64,000 bases of DNA from Nocardiopsis quinghaiensis. Its GTDB lineage: Bacteria > Actinomycetota > Actinomycetes > Streptosporangiales > Streptosporangiaceae. The notes under the pieces are model-generated. The model did not search any database. It had not been told where the DNA came from and was given only the letters and a program-made list of their open reading frames with translations. Location: NCBI RefSeq assembly GCF_008638365.1, contig NZ_ML703337.1, positions 155,840 to 219,839 on the forward strand. Reading direction: 5' to 3'. Shown piece by piece: positions 43,229 to 50,965 of this stretch. A program made the position numbers and the translations under genes. The first letter of the stretch is position 1. Each line of letters starts with the position of its first letter.

Positions 43229-44245
43229 GTGCGGGTCAGGGGTTGTGTCGCCGTGGTGACGGGCGCGTCCGGCGGGATCGGACGGGCCACCGCCCTGGCA
43301 CTCGCCCGCGGAGGGGCCGCCGTGGTGCTGGCCGCCCGGGGCGAGCGGGCCTTGGAGGAGACCGCAGAGGAGTGCCGTGCCCGCGGCGGCCGTGCGCTGG
43401 CGGTCGTCACCGACGTGGCCGACCACGAGAGCGTCGAGGAGTTGGCCCGCCGCGCGACCGAGGAGTTCGGCCGGATCGACGTGTGGGTCAACTGCGCGGC
43501 GCTGACCCTGTTCGGCTCCTTCACCGAGGTGCCGCTGGAGGACTTTCGACGGGTCGTGGACGTCAACCTCATGGGATACGTCCACGGAGCGCGGGAGGCC
43601 CTGTCCCGGTTCCAGGGGCAGGGTCACGGTGTGCTGGTCGACGTCTCCTCGATCGTGGGCGTGGTCGCCCAGCCCTACACCCACGCCTACGGGGCGACGA
43701 AGTTCGCCGTCCGCGCTCTCGGCTCCTCCCTGCGCCAGGAACTCGCCCTGTCCGGTGACCGGGGCGTCCACGTGTGCACCGTGCTGCCCGCCGCGATCGA
43801 CACCCCGATCTTCGACCACGCCGCGAACTACACCGGGCGCAGGGTCGTGGCGATGCCGCCGGTCTACACCCCGGAGAGAGTGGCGCGCACCATCGTCAAC
43901 CTGGTGCGCGCACCGCGCCGCGAGGTCGTCGTGGGCCCGGGCCGGGGTCTGCTCGCACTGTCCAAGATCGCCCCGGGGACGGCCGAGCGCGTCATGCGGG
44001 TCCACGTCGACCGCAACCACCTGTCCCGCCACGAACCCGAGGCCGCCAACAGCGGCAACCTGTACCGGCCCGAGTCCGGTGGCGGAAGGATCCACGGCGG
44101 CTGGCACGGCGGGCGCCGCACCGCCGTGCGCCGCCTGACCACGGTGGGGGCGCTGGGCGGGGCAGCCGTGGTGCTCGCCCGCAGGCGGGCCCGGCGGCGC
44201 CCGGCGCGGAGCGCGAACCCGGTGCGCGCGCTCCTGACCCGCTGA
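43229..44245 (+). CDS. SDR-family oxidoreductase with basic C-terminal tail
   Basis: A 338-residue SDR. Core (1-250): TGASGGIG cofactor motif, VDVSSIVGV with the catalytic Ser, and YGATK with Tyr/Lys near residue 155. The usual NNAG motif is replaced by NCAA (IDVWVNCAALTLF), a variant known in this SDR subgroup. The C-terminal 85 residues hold a hydrophobic helix (TTVGALGGAAVVLA) framed by Arg-rich stretches, suggesting membrane association. I place the start at the GTG at 43229, 8 bases after GGGGGAGA; ATGs at 43220 and 43199 are in frame but poorly spaced or lack a site. Substrate unknown. Confidence 0.78.
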   Translation: MRVRGCVAVVTGASGGIGRATALALARGGAAVVLAARGERALEETAEECRARGGRALAVVTDVADHESVEELARRATEEFGRIDVWVNCAALTLFGSFTEVPLEDFRRVVDVNLMGYVHGAREALSRFQGQGHGVLVDVSSIVGVVAQPYTHAYGATKFAVRALGSSLRQELALSGDRGVHVCTVLPAAIDTPIFDHAANYTGRRVVAMPPVYTPERVARTIVNLVRAPRREVVVGPGRGLLALSKIAPGTAERVMRVHVDRNHLSRHEPEAANSGNLYRPESGGGRIHGGWHGGRRTAVRRLTTVGALGGAAVVLARRRARRRPARSANPVRALLTR

Positions 44246-44344
44246 CCCGCTGGCCCGTTCCCGGCGGCCCGCCGACCTGGTGGTCCACGGGCCCGCCCTC
44301 CGTCGGAGAGGTCCTGCGACGGCCGCTCGCGTGCGGTGCCCTCC

Positions 44345-45097
44345 TCACGGGTCCCCGAGCACGGGAGAGCCTCCGGGAGTGACCGGCTCCACGGGGTGCG
44401 CGCCGATCCTCCCCCGGGCCGCGTCCCAGGCCCAGGCGACATCCGCCGGTGGGCCGGACGCCGCGATCAGGCCGTCCGCCAGCACGAGGCAGTGGCCAGC
44501 GCCCAGCGCCTCACCGGGGTCGTGGGTCGCGTGGACGACGGTCGTCCCGTCGGCGCCCACCTGTTCCAGGGTCTGGCGGACACGCTCCTGTGAACGGTGG
44601 TCCAGCCCCGCCGACGGCTCGTCCAGGAGGAGGAGGTCCGCCTCCTGGGCCAGGCCCTGGGCGACCAGGACCCGCTGGCGCTGGCCGCCCGAGAGCTCAC
44701 CCAGACGGCGGCCGGCCAGGTCCGCGACCCCCATGCGTTCGAGGCACTCGCCCACCACGACCCGGTCGTGCCTGGTCAGCGGCCTCCAGAAGCCCCGGTG
44801 CGCCCACCGCCCCATCGCGACCGCCTCGCGCACCGTGACGGGCAGGGCGTCGGAGACCGCGCTGCGCTGGGCCACCAGGGCCGGGCGCGGCCGCCGCGCG
44901 GACACGACCCTCCCCTGGCGGGCCCGGACCGTGCCCGCCAGCAGCCCGAGCAGCGTGGACTTGCCCGAGCCGTTGGGTCCCACGAGAGCCGTGACCGCCC
45001 CGGCGGGGATCACCGCGTCGAGGCCCCGCAGGACGTCGCGCCTCCCGTAACCCGCGTACACGCCCTCCAGTTCCACCCGGTTCGCCGGATTCCTCAT
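44345..45097 (-). CDS. aztA: Zinc ABC transporter ATP-binding protein AztA
   Basis: A 250-residue ABC ATPase. Walker A is GPNGSGKST (about residue 35), the Q-loop is ALVAQRSAVSDALP, the signature is LSGGQRQRV, and Walker B is LLLLDEPSAGLDH followed by the switch His in VVHATHD. It energises the permease AztB. The gene is divergent from aztB with a Zur-like palindrome in the 50-base space. Start at the ATG at 45097; an ATG at 45109 is in frame and abuts the palindrome. Identification as AztA rests on the neighbouring aztB, aztC and aztD genes. Confidence 0.85.
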   Translation of the reverse strand: MRNPANRVELEGVYAGYGRRDVLRGLDAVIPAGAVTALVGPNGSGKSTLLGLLAGTVRARQGRVVSARRPRPALVAQRSAVSDALPVTVREAVAMGRWAHRGFWRPLTRHDRVVVGECLERMGVADLAGRRLGELSGGQRQRVLVAQGLAQEADLLLLDEPSAGLDHRSQERVRQTLEQVGADGTTVVHATHDPGEALGAGHCLVLADGLIAASGPPADVAWAWDAARGRIGAHPVEPVTPGGSPVLGDP

Positions 45098-45114
45098 GCC
45101 CACCCCCATGTGAA

Positions 45115-45133
45115 AACGATAATGATTATCGTT
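45115..45133. promoter_or_regulatory. Zur-type zinc box between aztA and aztB
   Basis: AACGATAATGATTATCGTT, a 19-base palindrome perfect except for the odd central base, sits 15 bases before aztB and 17 before aztA. It resembles Zur boxes (GATAATGATTATC-like). A TACAGT at 45135-45140 could be the aztB -10 element, giving a leaderless or nearly leaderless message; no ribosome site precedes the aztB ATG. Confidence 0.82.
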
Positions 45134-45148
45134 GTACAGTGTCTCACC

Positions 45149-46054
45149 ATGGAAGCTCTGTTCGATCCGTTCGGGGTCGTGTTCGTCCAACGCGCGCTGT
45201 GGGGCGGGATCCTGGTCTCACTCATCTGCGCGCTCGCCGGAACCTGGGTGGTCCTGCGCGGCATGGCCTTCCTGGGCGACGCGATGTCGCACGGCATGCT
45301 GCCCGGTGTGGCGCTGGCCTCCCTGCTCGGCCAGAGCGTGGTGCTCGGCGCGGCCCTGGCCGCCGGGGCGATGGCGGCGGGCGTCACGGCGCTGGGCCGC
45401 TCGTCACGGCTGTCCCAGGACACGAGCATCGGACTGCTCTTCGTCGGGATGCTCTCGGTCGGCGTGATCGTCGTCTCCCACTCCGCCTCCTTCGCGGTCG
45501 ACCTCACGGGCTTCCTCTTCGGGGACGTCCTGGCGGTGCGCGAGCGCGACCTGGTCCATCTGGGCGCCGCCCTGGCCGCGGCCCTGGTGGTCGCGGTCGC
45601 GGGGCACCGTGCCTTCCTCGCGCTGGCCTTCGACCCCCGCAAGGCCCACACCCTGGGGCTGGCGCCCCGGATCGCCCACGGAGCCCTGCTCGGCCTGGTC
45701 ACCCTGGCCGTGGTCGCCTCGTTCCACGTGGTCGGCACCCTGCTGGTGTTCGGGCTGCTCATCGCTCCCCCCGCGGCGGCGGCCCTGTGGGCACGCAGCG
45801 TTCCCGCGATCATGCTGGTCGCGGCCGTGCTCGGCAGCGCCTCCGTCCTCCTGGGCCTCCTCGCGTCCTGGCACTGGGAGACGGCGGCCGGAGCCACCAT
45901 CACCGCCACAGCCACGGCCCTCTTCCTCACCTCGGCGTGCGCCGCCGCCGCGCGGTCCCGCCTCAGGACGCCCGTCCCCCTGCGAACCCCCGAACCCCCC
46001 GTATCCGCACTCCCGAGAGAACCCGTACAGACGAAAGAGGCCGGTGACGCATGA
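45149..46054 (+). CDS. aztB: Zinc ABC transporter permease AztB
   Basis: A 301-residue ABC-3 family permease (as ZnuB/MntB) with about eight helices. Family blocks visible: GTWVVLRGMAFLGDAMSHGM near residue 30, DLTGFLFGDVLAV near 115, and VVASFHVVGTLLVFGLLIAP near 195. A Pro/Arg-rich cytosolic tail of about 35 residues ends the protein. Downstream of the Zur-type box; its stop overlaps the next gene's start (ATGA). It carries zinc across the membrane from the binding protein AztC, powered by AztA. Confidence 0.88.
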   Translation: MEALFDPFGVVFVQRALWGGILVSLICALAGTWVVLRGMAFLGDAMSHGMLPGVALASLLGQSVVLGAALAAGAMAAGVTALGRSSRLSQDTSIGLLFVGMLSVGVIVVSHSASFAVDLTGFLFGDVLAVRERDLVHLGAALAAALVVAVAGHRAFLALAFDPRKAHTLGLAPRIAHGALLGLVTLAVVASFHVVGTLLVFGLLIAPPAAAALWARSVPAIMLVAAVLGSASVLLGLLASWHWETAAGATITATATALFLTSACAAAARSRLRTPVPLRTPEPPVSALPREPVQTKEAGDA

Positions 46055-47253
46055 CGCGTGAACACCGCAACACCGCGCTGGGCGCGGCCGGACTGTCCGC
46101 CCTCCTCCTCGCGACCGGTTGCGCGGGCGAGGCCGCCCAAGGCGCCGCGGACCGCCCCGAGGAGACCCCCCACGGCCACGTCGAGGGAGCACGGGAGAGC
46201 GCCGAACCCCAGTCGCGCCTCGTGGTCGCCGACGCGCACGGCGGCGAGGTCCGGGTGCTCGACCTGATCACCGGGGAGAGCACCGGCCTCGACCCCGTCG
46301 AGGGCGTCGACGGCATCACCGGTGACGGCCGCTTCGCCTACCTGTCGTCGTCGGACCACCAGAGGACCCACATCGTGGACAGCGGGGCGTGGACCGTCGA
46401 CCACGGGGACCACAGCCACTACTACCGGGCGGACATCCGGGCCGTGGGCCCCGTGGAGGGCCTCGCGGCGGACCGGGTGTCCACGGACACCGCCCTCACC
46501 GTCCTCGCCGGCCGGGGCGGCGGAACCGCCGTGCTGGACCGGACCGCCCTGGAGGAGGGAACGGTCGAGGCGACCGTGCCCGTACCCGACGGCGCCGAGG
46601 CGGTCCTGCCCCTCGCGGGCCGCATCCTGGTGGCCGAGGGCGGTTCGGAGGGCGGGGTCAGGGTCCACGAACGCGACGGGTCCCCCCTGGAACTCCTCGA
46701 CGACACCTGCGCCGAACCCCGCGGTCAGGCCCTCACCCGGCGCGGAGCGGTCATCGGCTGTGCCGACGGCACCCTCCACGTCGCCGAGGACGGCGGAAAG
46801 CTCACGAGCGCGCTGATCCCCCACCCCGAAAGCGCGCGGGGGCGGACCGAGGAGTTCCACCACCGCCCCGGCTCCGCGACCCTGGCCTCCGTGTCGACCG
46901 AGGGAGAGGTCTGGGTCCTGGACCTGGCCGGACCAGGGTGGACACGGCTGGACCTGCCCGGCGCCGTGGCCGTGACGGCGGTCGGCGCGGGTGCTCCCGT
47001 CCTGGCCCTGACCGGGGACGGGACCCTGCACTCCCTGGACCCGGAGACGGGCGGGGAGAACGCCTCCACCGAACTGCTCGACGGCACGGACCCCGCACAC
47101 GCCCCCGTCATCCGCGCGGACACCAGCCGCGCCTACGTCAACGACGCCGAGGGCGGGGTCGTCCACGAGATCGACTACAACGACGACCTGCGCGTGGCGC
47201 GGACCCTGGAGACGGGGATCACGCCGCACCTCATGGTCGGGACGGGACGGTGA
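46051..47253 (+). CDS. aztD: Zinc metallochaperone AztD, paralogue 1 (lipoprotein)
   Basis: A 400-residue beta-propeller chaperone that hands zinc to AztC. Lipoprotein signal with Cys near residue 24 (LLLATGCAG), then a His-containing linker (TPHGHVEG). The propeller has repeats such as VLDLITGESTGLDPVEG and VWVLDLAGPGWTRLDLPG. The family's DHGDHSH block is intact (WTVDHGDHSHYYRAD, about residues 115-130). By contrast, the central HHGVA and CPGLHGE segments of the family are degenerate: the latter reads CAEPRGQALT before GCADGTLH. Starts within the aztB stop and overlaps aztC by four bases. A second AztD gene follows aztC. Confidence 0.8.
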   Translation: MTREHRNTALGAAGLSALLLATGCAGEAAQGAADRPEETPHGHVEGARESAEPQSRLVVADAHGGEVRVLDLITGESTGLDPVEGVDGITGDGRFAYLSSSDHQRTHIVDSGAWTVDHGDHSHYYRADIRAVGPVEGLAADRVSTDTALTVLAGRGGGTAVLDRTALEEGTVEATVPVPDGAEAVLPLAGRILVAEGGSEGGVRVHERDGSPLELLDDTCAEPRGQALTRRGAVIGCADGTLHVAEDGGKLTSALIPHPESARGRTEEFHHRPGSATLASVSTEGEVWVLDLAGPGWTRLDLPGAVAVTAVGAGAPVLALTGDGTLHSLDPETGGENASTELLDGTDPAHAPVIRADTSRAYVNDAEGGVVHEIDYNDDLRVARTLETGITPHLMVGTGR

Positions 47254-48227
47254 CCGACATGGCCACGCCACCGGCGCTCCTGCGCAGAGCGACCGCGGCC
47301 GCACTGGCGGGAGCCGCCCTCCTGGGATCGGCCGCCTGCGCGCCCGGAGCGGACACCGGCGAGGGGATCGTGGTGACCACCAACATCCTGGGCGACATCA
47401 CCCGGGAGGTCGTGGGCGACCAGGCCGAGGTCACCGTCCTGATGCGGCCCGACGCCGACCCCCACTCCTTCGCCCTCTCCGCGCGGGAGGCCGCCGTCGT
47501 CGAGAACGCGGAACTCGTGGTCTACAACGGCCTCGGCCTGGAGGAGGGGGTGCTGCGCAACGTCGCGGCGGCCGAGGAGGCCGGGGTGCCCGCCCTGGAG
47601 GTCGGCGCGGGCGTAGACCCCCTTTCCTTCGCCTCGGCGGGAGAGGGGCACGGGGACGCCTCGGCGGGCAACGAGAGCGCGGGCGAGCCCGACCCGCACT
47701 TCTGGGCCGATCCGCGCCGGGTCGTGCTGGCGGTCGACCTGATCGCCGAGCACGTCGCCGGGCAGGTCGACGGCGTGGACGCCGACGCCGTGCGCGCCAA
47801 CGCCGAGGCCTACACCGCCGAGCTGGAGGAACTCGACGCGTGGATGGCCGGGGAGTTCGCGGCCGTCCCCGAGGAGGACCGCAAGCTGGTGACCAACCAC
47901 CACGTCTTCGGCTATCTCGCCCAGCGCTACGGCTTCGAGGTCATCGGCACCGTGATCCCCAGTGGCACCACCCTGGCCTCGCCGAGCACCTCCGACCTCA
48001 AGTCCCTCTCCGACGCCGTGCGCGAGGCGGGGGTGGACGCCGTGTTCGCCGACTCCTCCCAGCCCGACCGCCTGGCCACCGTCATGGCCGAGGAGGCGGG
48101 GGTGCGTGTCGACGTCGTCCCCCTGTTCTCCGAGTCGCTGAGCGAGGAGGGGCAGGGCGCGGCCACCTACCTGGAGATGATGCGCGCCAACACCGGGTCC
48201 ATCGCCACCGGACTGCGTGGCGAGTGA
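47250..48227 (+). CDS. aztC: Zinc ABC transporter solute-binding lipoprotein AztC
   Basis: A 325-residue cluster A-I (ZnuA/AztC) binding protein. Lipobox with the Cys near residue 30 (LGSAACAPG). The zinc-site histidines are in DADPHSFALS, DPHFWADPRR and TNHHVFGYLAQRYG, with an Asp in VFADSSQPDRL. Between the first and second lies a short flexible loop (GEGHGDASAGNESAG) in place of the long His-rich loop of ZnuA, as in AztC. GTG start at 47250 overlaps the aztD stop (GTGA); an ATG at 47259 is the alternative. It binds extracellular zinc and feeds AztB. Confidence 0.88.
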   Translation: MTDMATPPALLRRATAAALAGAALLGSAACAPGADTGEGIVVTTNILGDITREVVGDQAEVTVLMRPDADPHSFALSAREAAVVENAELVVYNGLGLEEGVLRNVAAAEEAGVPALEVGAGVDPLSFASAGEGHGDASAGNESAGEPDPHFWADPRRVVLAVDLIAEHVAGQVDGVDADAVRANAEAYTAELEELDAWMAGEFAAVPEEDRKLVTNHHVFGYLAQRYGFEVIGTVIPSGTTLASPSTSDLKSLSDAVREAGVDAVFADSSQPDRLATVMAEEAGVRVDVVPLFSESLSEEGQGAATYLEMMRANTGSIATGLRGE

Positions 48228-48310
48228 CCGGGCCCAGGATCCCGGCACCACCGGGTCGGCCTCCCCGGACCGTCCCCCAGAACCCCGAGAGAAAGCAGCG
48301 GAAAGAACCC

Positions 48311-49504
48311 ATGAACACACCATCACCACACCCCGCCACCCCCAGGGCGGTGCTGCCCGTGCTGCTGTCCGCGGGACTCCTGCTGACGGCGTGCGGCACC
48401 GGAGAGGACGCTCCCCAGGAGCAGGGCGGCGAGGAGCGCGCCGCGGCCGAGGCGGTGGCACAGGACCCGGTCGTGACCACCTACGACGGCGGCCTCTACG
48501 TCCTGGACGGCCAGACCCTGGAGGTCGTCGGCGACATCCCGTTGGAGGGGTTCAACCGGATCAACCCGGCCGGTGACGAACGGCACGTGCTCGTCTCCAC
48601 CCCGGAGGGCTTCCAGGTCCTGGACGCCGTCGGCGCGGAGCTGACCGACGCCCTCTTCCCCGCCGACTCCCCCGGACACGTCGTCCGGCACGCGGGCAGG
48701 ACGGTCCTGTTCGCCGACGGCAGCGGCGAGATCACCGCCTTCGACACCGGCGCCCTCGGTGACGGCCTGCCCGAGACCGACGTCCGCACGGCCGAGGAGG
48801 CCCACCACGGCGTGGCCGTCGAACTGGCCGACGGCGAGACGCTGCTGACCCTCGGCGACGAGGAGGAGCGCGTCGGCGCCGTCGTCCTGGACGCCGCCGG
48901 GGAGGAGGTCGCACGCAGCGAGGAGTGCCCGGGCGTCCACGGTGAGAGCACCGCCGGGGGCGAGACGGTCGTCATCGGCTGCGAGGACGGCGTCCTGATC
49001 TACCAGGAGGGCGGGTTCACCAAGGTGGACAGCCCCGACGCCTACGGGCGCATCGGCAACCAGGCCGGGAGCGGGGAGTCTCCGATCGTCCTGGGTGACT
49101 ACAAGACCGACCCCGACGCCGAACTGGAGCGTCCCGAGCGGATCGCCCTCGTCGACACCACGGAAGCGAGCCTGAGCCTGGTCGACCTGCCCAGCAGCTA
49201 CACCTTCCGCTCTCTGGGCCGCGGACCCGGTGGTGAGGCCCTGGTGCTGGGCACCGACGGCGGTCTGCACGTGATCGACCCCGAGGAGGGCGAGGTCGTG
49301 GACGGCATCGAGGTGATGGACGAGTGGCGGGAGCCGCTGGAGTGGCAGCAGCCCCGCCCGGCGCTCTTCGTGCGCGGCGGCACCGCCTACGTGAGCGACC
49401 CCGCCACGAAGCAGGTGCACTCCCTGGACCTGGGGTCCGGTGAGGTCACCGCCTCGGTGACACTGGAGGAGGCGCCCAACGAGCTGAGCGGGGTCGCGCG
49501 CTAG
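48311..49504 (+). CDS. aztD: Zinc metallochaperone AztD, paralogue 2 (lipoprotein)
   Basis: A 397-residue second AztD-like propeller with a lipoprotein signal (LLSAGLLLTACGTG, Cys near residue 28). It keeps the family segments AEEAHHGVAVELADG, EECPGVHGESTAGGETVVIG and GCEDGVLIYQEGGF, but at the place of DHGDHSH it has an ordinary propeller strand (VVRHAGRTVLFADGSGEI). Paralogue 1 shows the reverse pattern. It also lacks a His-rich linker. The ATG at 48311 has a GGAAAG site and lies 83 bases after aztC, so it may have some independent expression. A terminator hairpin follows. Confidence 0.78.
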   Translation: MNTPSPHPATPRAVLPVLLSAGLLLTACGTGEDAPQEQGGEERAAAEAVAQDPVVTTYDGGLYVLDGQTLEVVGDIPLEGFNRINPAGDERHVLVSTPEGFQVLDAVGAELTDALFPADSPGHVVRHAGRTVLFADGSGEITAFDTGALGDGLPETDVRTAEEAHHGVAVELADGETLLTLGDEEERVGAVVLDAAGEEVARSEECPGVHGESTAGGETVVIGCEDGVLIYQEGGFTKVDSPDAYGRIGNQAGSGESPIVLGDYKTDPDAELERPERIALVDTTEASLSLVDLPSSYTFRSLGRGPGGEALVLGTDGGLHVIDPEEGEVVDGIEVMDEWREPLEWQQPRPALFVRGGTAYVSDPATKQVHSLDLGSGEVTASVTLEEAPNELSGVAR

Positions 49505-49553
49505 GGGCGTGTTCCCAAGGTGGTCGGGTCTGCGTCAGCGGTGCGGCCGGGGC

Positions 49554-49588
49554 GACCGGGGAGGGACCCTTCCGGCTCCTCCCCGGTC
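49554..49588 (+). terminator. Terminator of the azt operon
   Basis: Perfect 11-bp inverted repeat GACCGGGGAGG / CCTCCCCGGTC with a 13-base loop, 49 bases after the second aztD stop and before the convergent gene at 49645. Confidence 0.72.
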
Positions 49589-49644
49589 TCCTCGCTCCCG
49601 CCCCCGGCCGAGGCCGTGGGGGCGGCCCCGGGCCGGAAAGGGAC

Positions 49645-50451
49645 TCAGGCCGGGGCGGTGGCCGCTCTGGCGACCGGGGTGCGGAACACCTGGTGCGGCT
49701 GGAAGACACAGATGTTCGTCTCACCCTGGACGTTGGCGTCGGTGATCTCGACGAAGTAGGCGTAGGAGGTGCCCGGCTCCAGGCCGGCGCCCACCTGCAC
49801 CTGTCCCCGGCCGCGCCCGGCCTCGGCGTGGCCGTGCATGCGCTGGACGAAGATGTTGTCCCACCACGTCAGGTTCTGGGTGTCGAACTCCCGTGCGGAG
49901 GCGCCCTTGGACAACCGGTGGATGTAGTAGGCCTCCGGCCCTCCGAGCTGGTCCAGGGTCCTCCATGAGCAGTGCAGCCCACCCACCTCGGGGACGTCGG
50001 CGAGTTCCTCCCCTCCCGAGGGGGTGAAGGAGGCCAGCACCTCGTCCCGGTGCGCGGTGTAGTGCTCGACCAGGCGCCGCGACACACCGCCGTCCTGGTG
50101 GCGCGAGCGGGTCTGCACGCTGCCGTCGGTGCCGCGCACCTCGATCGTGTACTCGCCCTCGGCCAGGAAGCCGGTGGGCAGGTTGACCATGTACCAGTAG
50201 TAGTCCAGCGTGCGGTCGTAGATGTGGCCGTCGGTGTTGGCCGGGGTGAAGCGCTGGTTGCTGAACTCCACCTCGTACCCGCCCGGGCCGCGGGCGGTGA
50301 TCGACTCCACCAGCTGGGGGGTGGGCACGCCGGGCGTGGGGTGGAAGGACACCAGGAACTTGTGCTGCTCCTTGGGCAGCGGAGTCCCCTCGAAGTCCCA
50401 GTAGACGTCGCAGGCCATGATGTCGTAGACGCGCAGTGGGGGGTGGCTCAC
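49645..50451 (-). CDS. Unrecognised protein near the mannonate dehydratase operon
   Basis: A 268-residue soluble protein without signal peptide. It begins VSHPPLRVYDIMACDVYWDF and is rich in aromatic residues and strands: RTLDYYWYMVNLPTGFLAEG, EYTIEVRGTDGSVQTRSRHQ, GGLHCSWRTLDQLGGPEAYY and SYAYFVEITDANVQGETNIC look like fibronectin III or carbohydrate-binding beta-sandwich strands. Two cysteines and several His (MHGHAEAG) are present. The GTG at 50451 has AAGGAA 8 bases upstream. It lies on the same strand as manD and the GH5-like gene but is separated from manD by a DUF4232 remnant. I cannot assign a family. Confidence 0.7.
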   Translation of the reverse strand: MSHPPLRVYDIMACDVYWDFEGTPLPKEQHKFLVSFHPTPGVPTPQLVESITARGPGGYEVEFSNQRFTPANTDGHIYDRTLDYYWYMVNLPTGFLAEGEYTIEVRGTDGSVQTRSRHQDGGVSRRLVEHYTAHRDEVLASFTPSGGEELADVPEVGGLHCSWRTLDQLGGPEAYYIHRLSKGASAREFDTQNLTWWDNIFVQRMHGHAEAGRGRGQVQVGAGLEPGTSYAYFVEITDANVQGETNICVFQPHQVFRTPVARAATAPA

Positions 50452-50529
50452 GGTCGGTTCCTTCGCTGTGTGGTCGCGTTGTCTCCCGTGAGTGTGCGCC
50501 CGCCGCGAGGGTGCGCGCATCGGTCAAAT

Positions 50530-50959
50530 CTCGGTTCCGGCGGTGAACGTGCGGGGCGTGGAGGTCCTGAACCGGCACACCGCACAGGCCCCGCCCCCGA
50601 CGGCGCGACCGGCCACCGCCTGCTCACCCTGCGGTTCACGAACCACGCGGAGGAGCCCTGCGTGCTGGACGGCTACCCCGACGTGGCGTTCGCCGGCCAG
50701 GACGGCGCGGAGATCGGCGTCGAGGTCACCCATGGAAGCCCCTTCACGGACGAGGACCCGGGTCCGGCCACGGTGACCGTGCCCTTCGGCGGTCAGGCCG
50801 TGGCCACGCTCGGCTGGGACGCCATGGCCCTCTCCGACAGGGCCGCGCACGTGCTGTACGCCGCTCCCCGCCCCGGTGCGCCCCGTCAGGCCCCCCGTGG
50901 AGCTCGACCTCGCCGACGGCGGGGAGGTCACCGCGACCGCGTGGAGACTGGACGAGTGA
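50530..50959 (+). pseudogene. DUF4232 protein remnant with frameshift
   Basis: A frame encoding GATGHRLLTLRFTNHAEEPC, then VLDGYPDVAFAGQDG and GGQAVATLGWDA matches DUF4232 (PF14016), usually found in secreted actinobacterial lipoproteins of about 170-220 residues. No start codon, ribosome site or signal peptide precedes it. Near 50890 the frame must shift for the typical ending VELDLADGGEVTATAWRLDE and its stop at 50957-50959. Both faults indicate a decayed gene. Its 3' end is convergent with manD, 6 bases apart. Confidence 0.68.
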
Positions 50960-50965
50960 CCCCGC

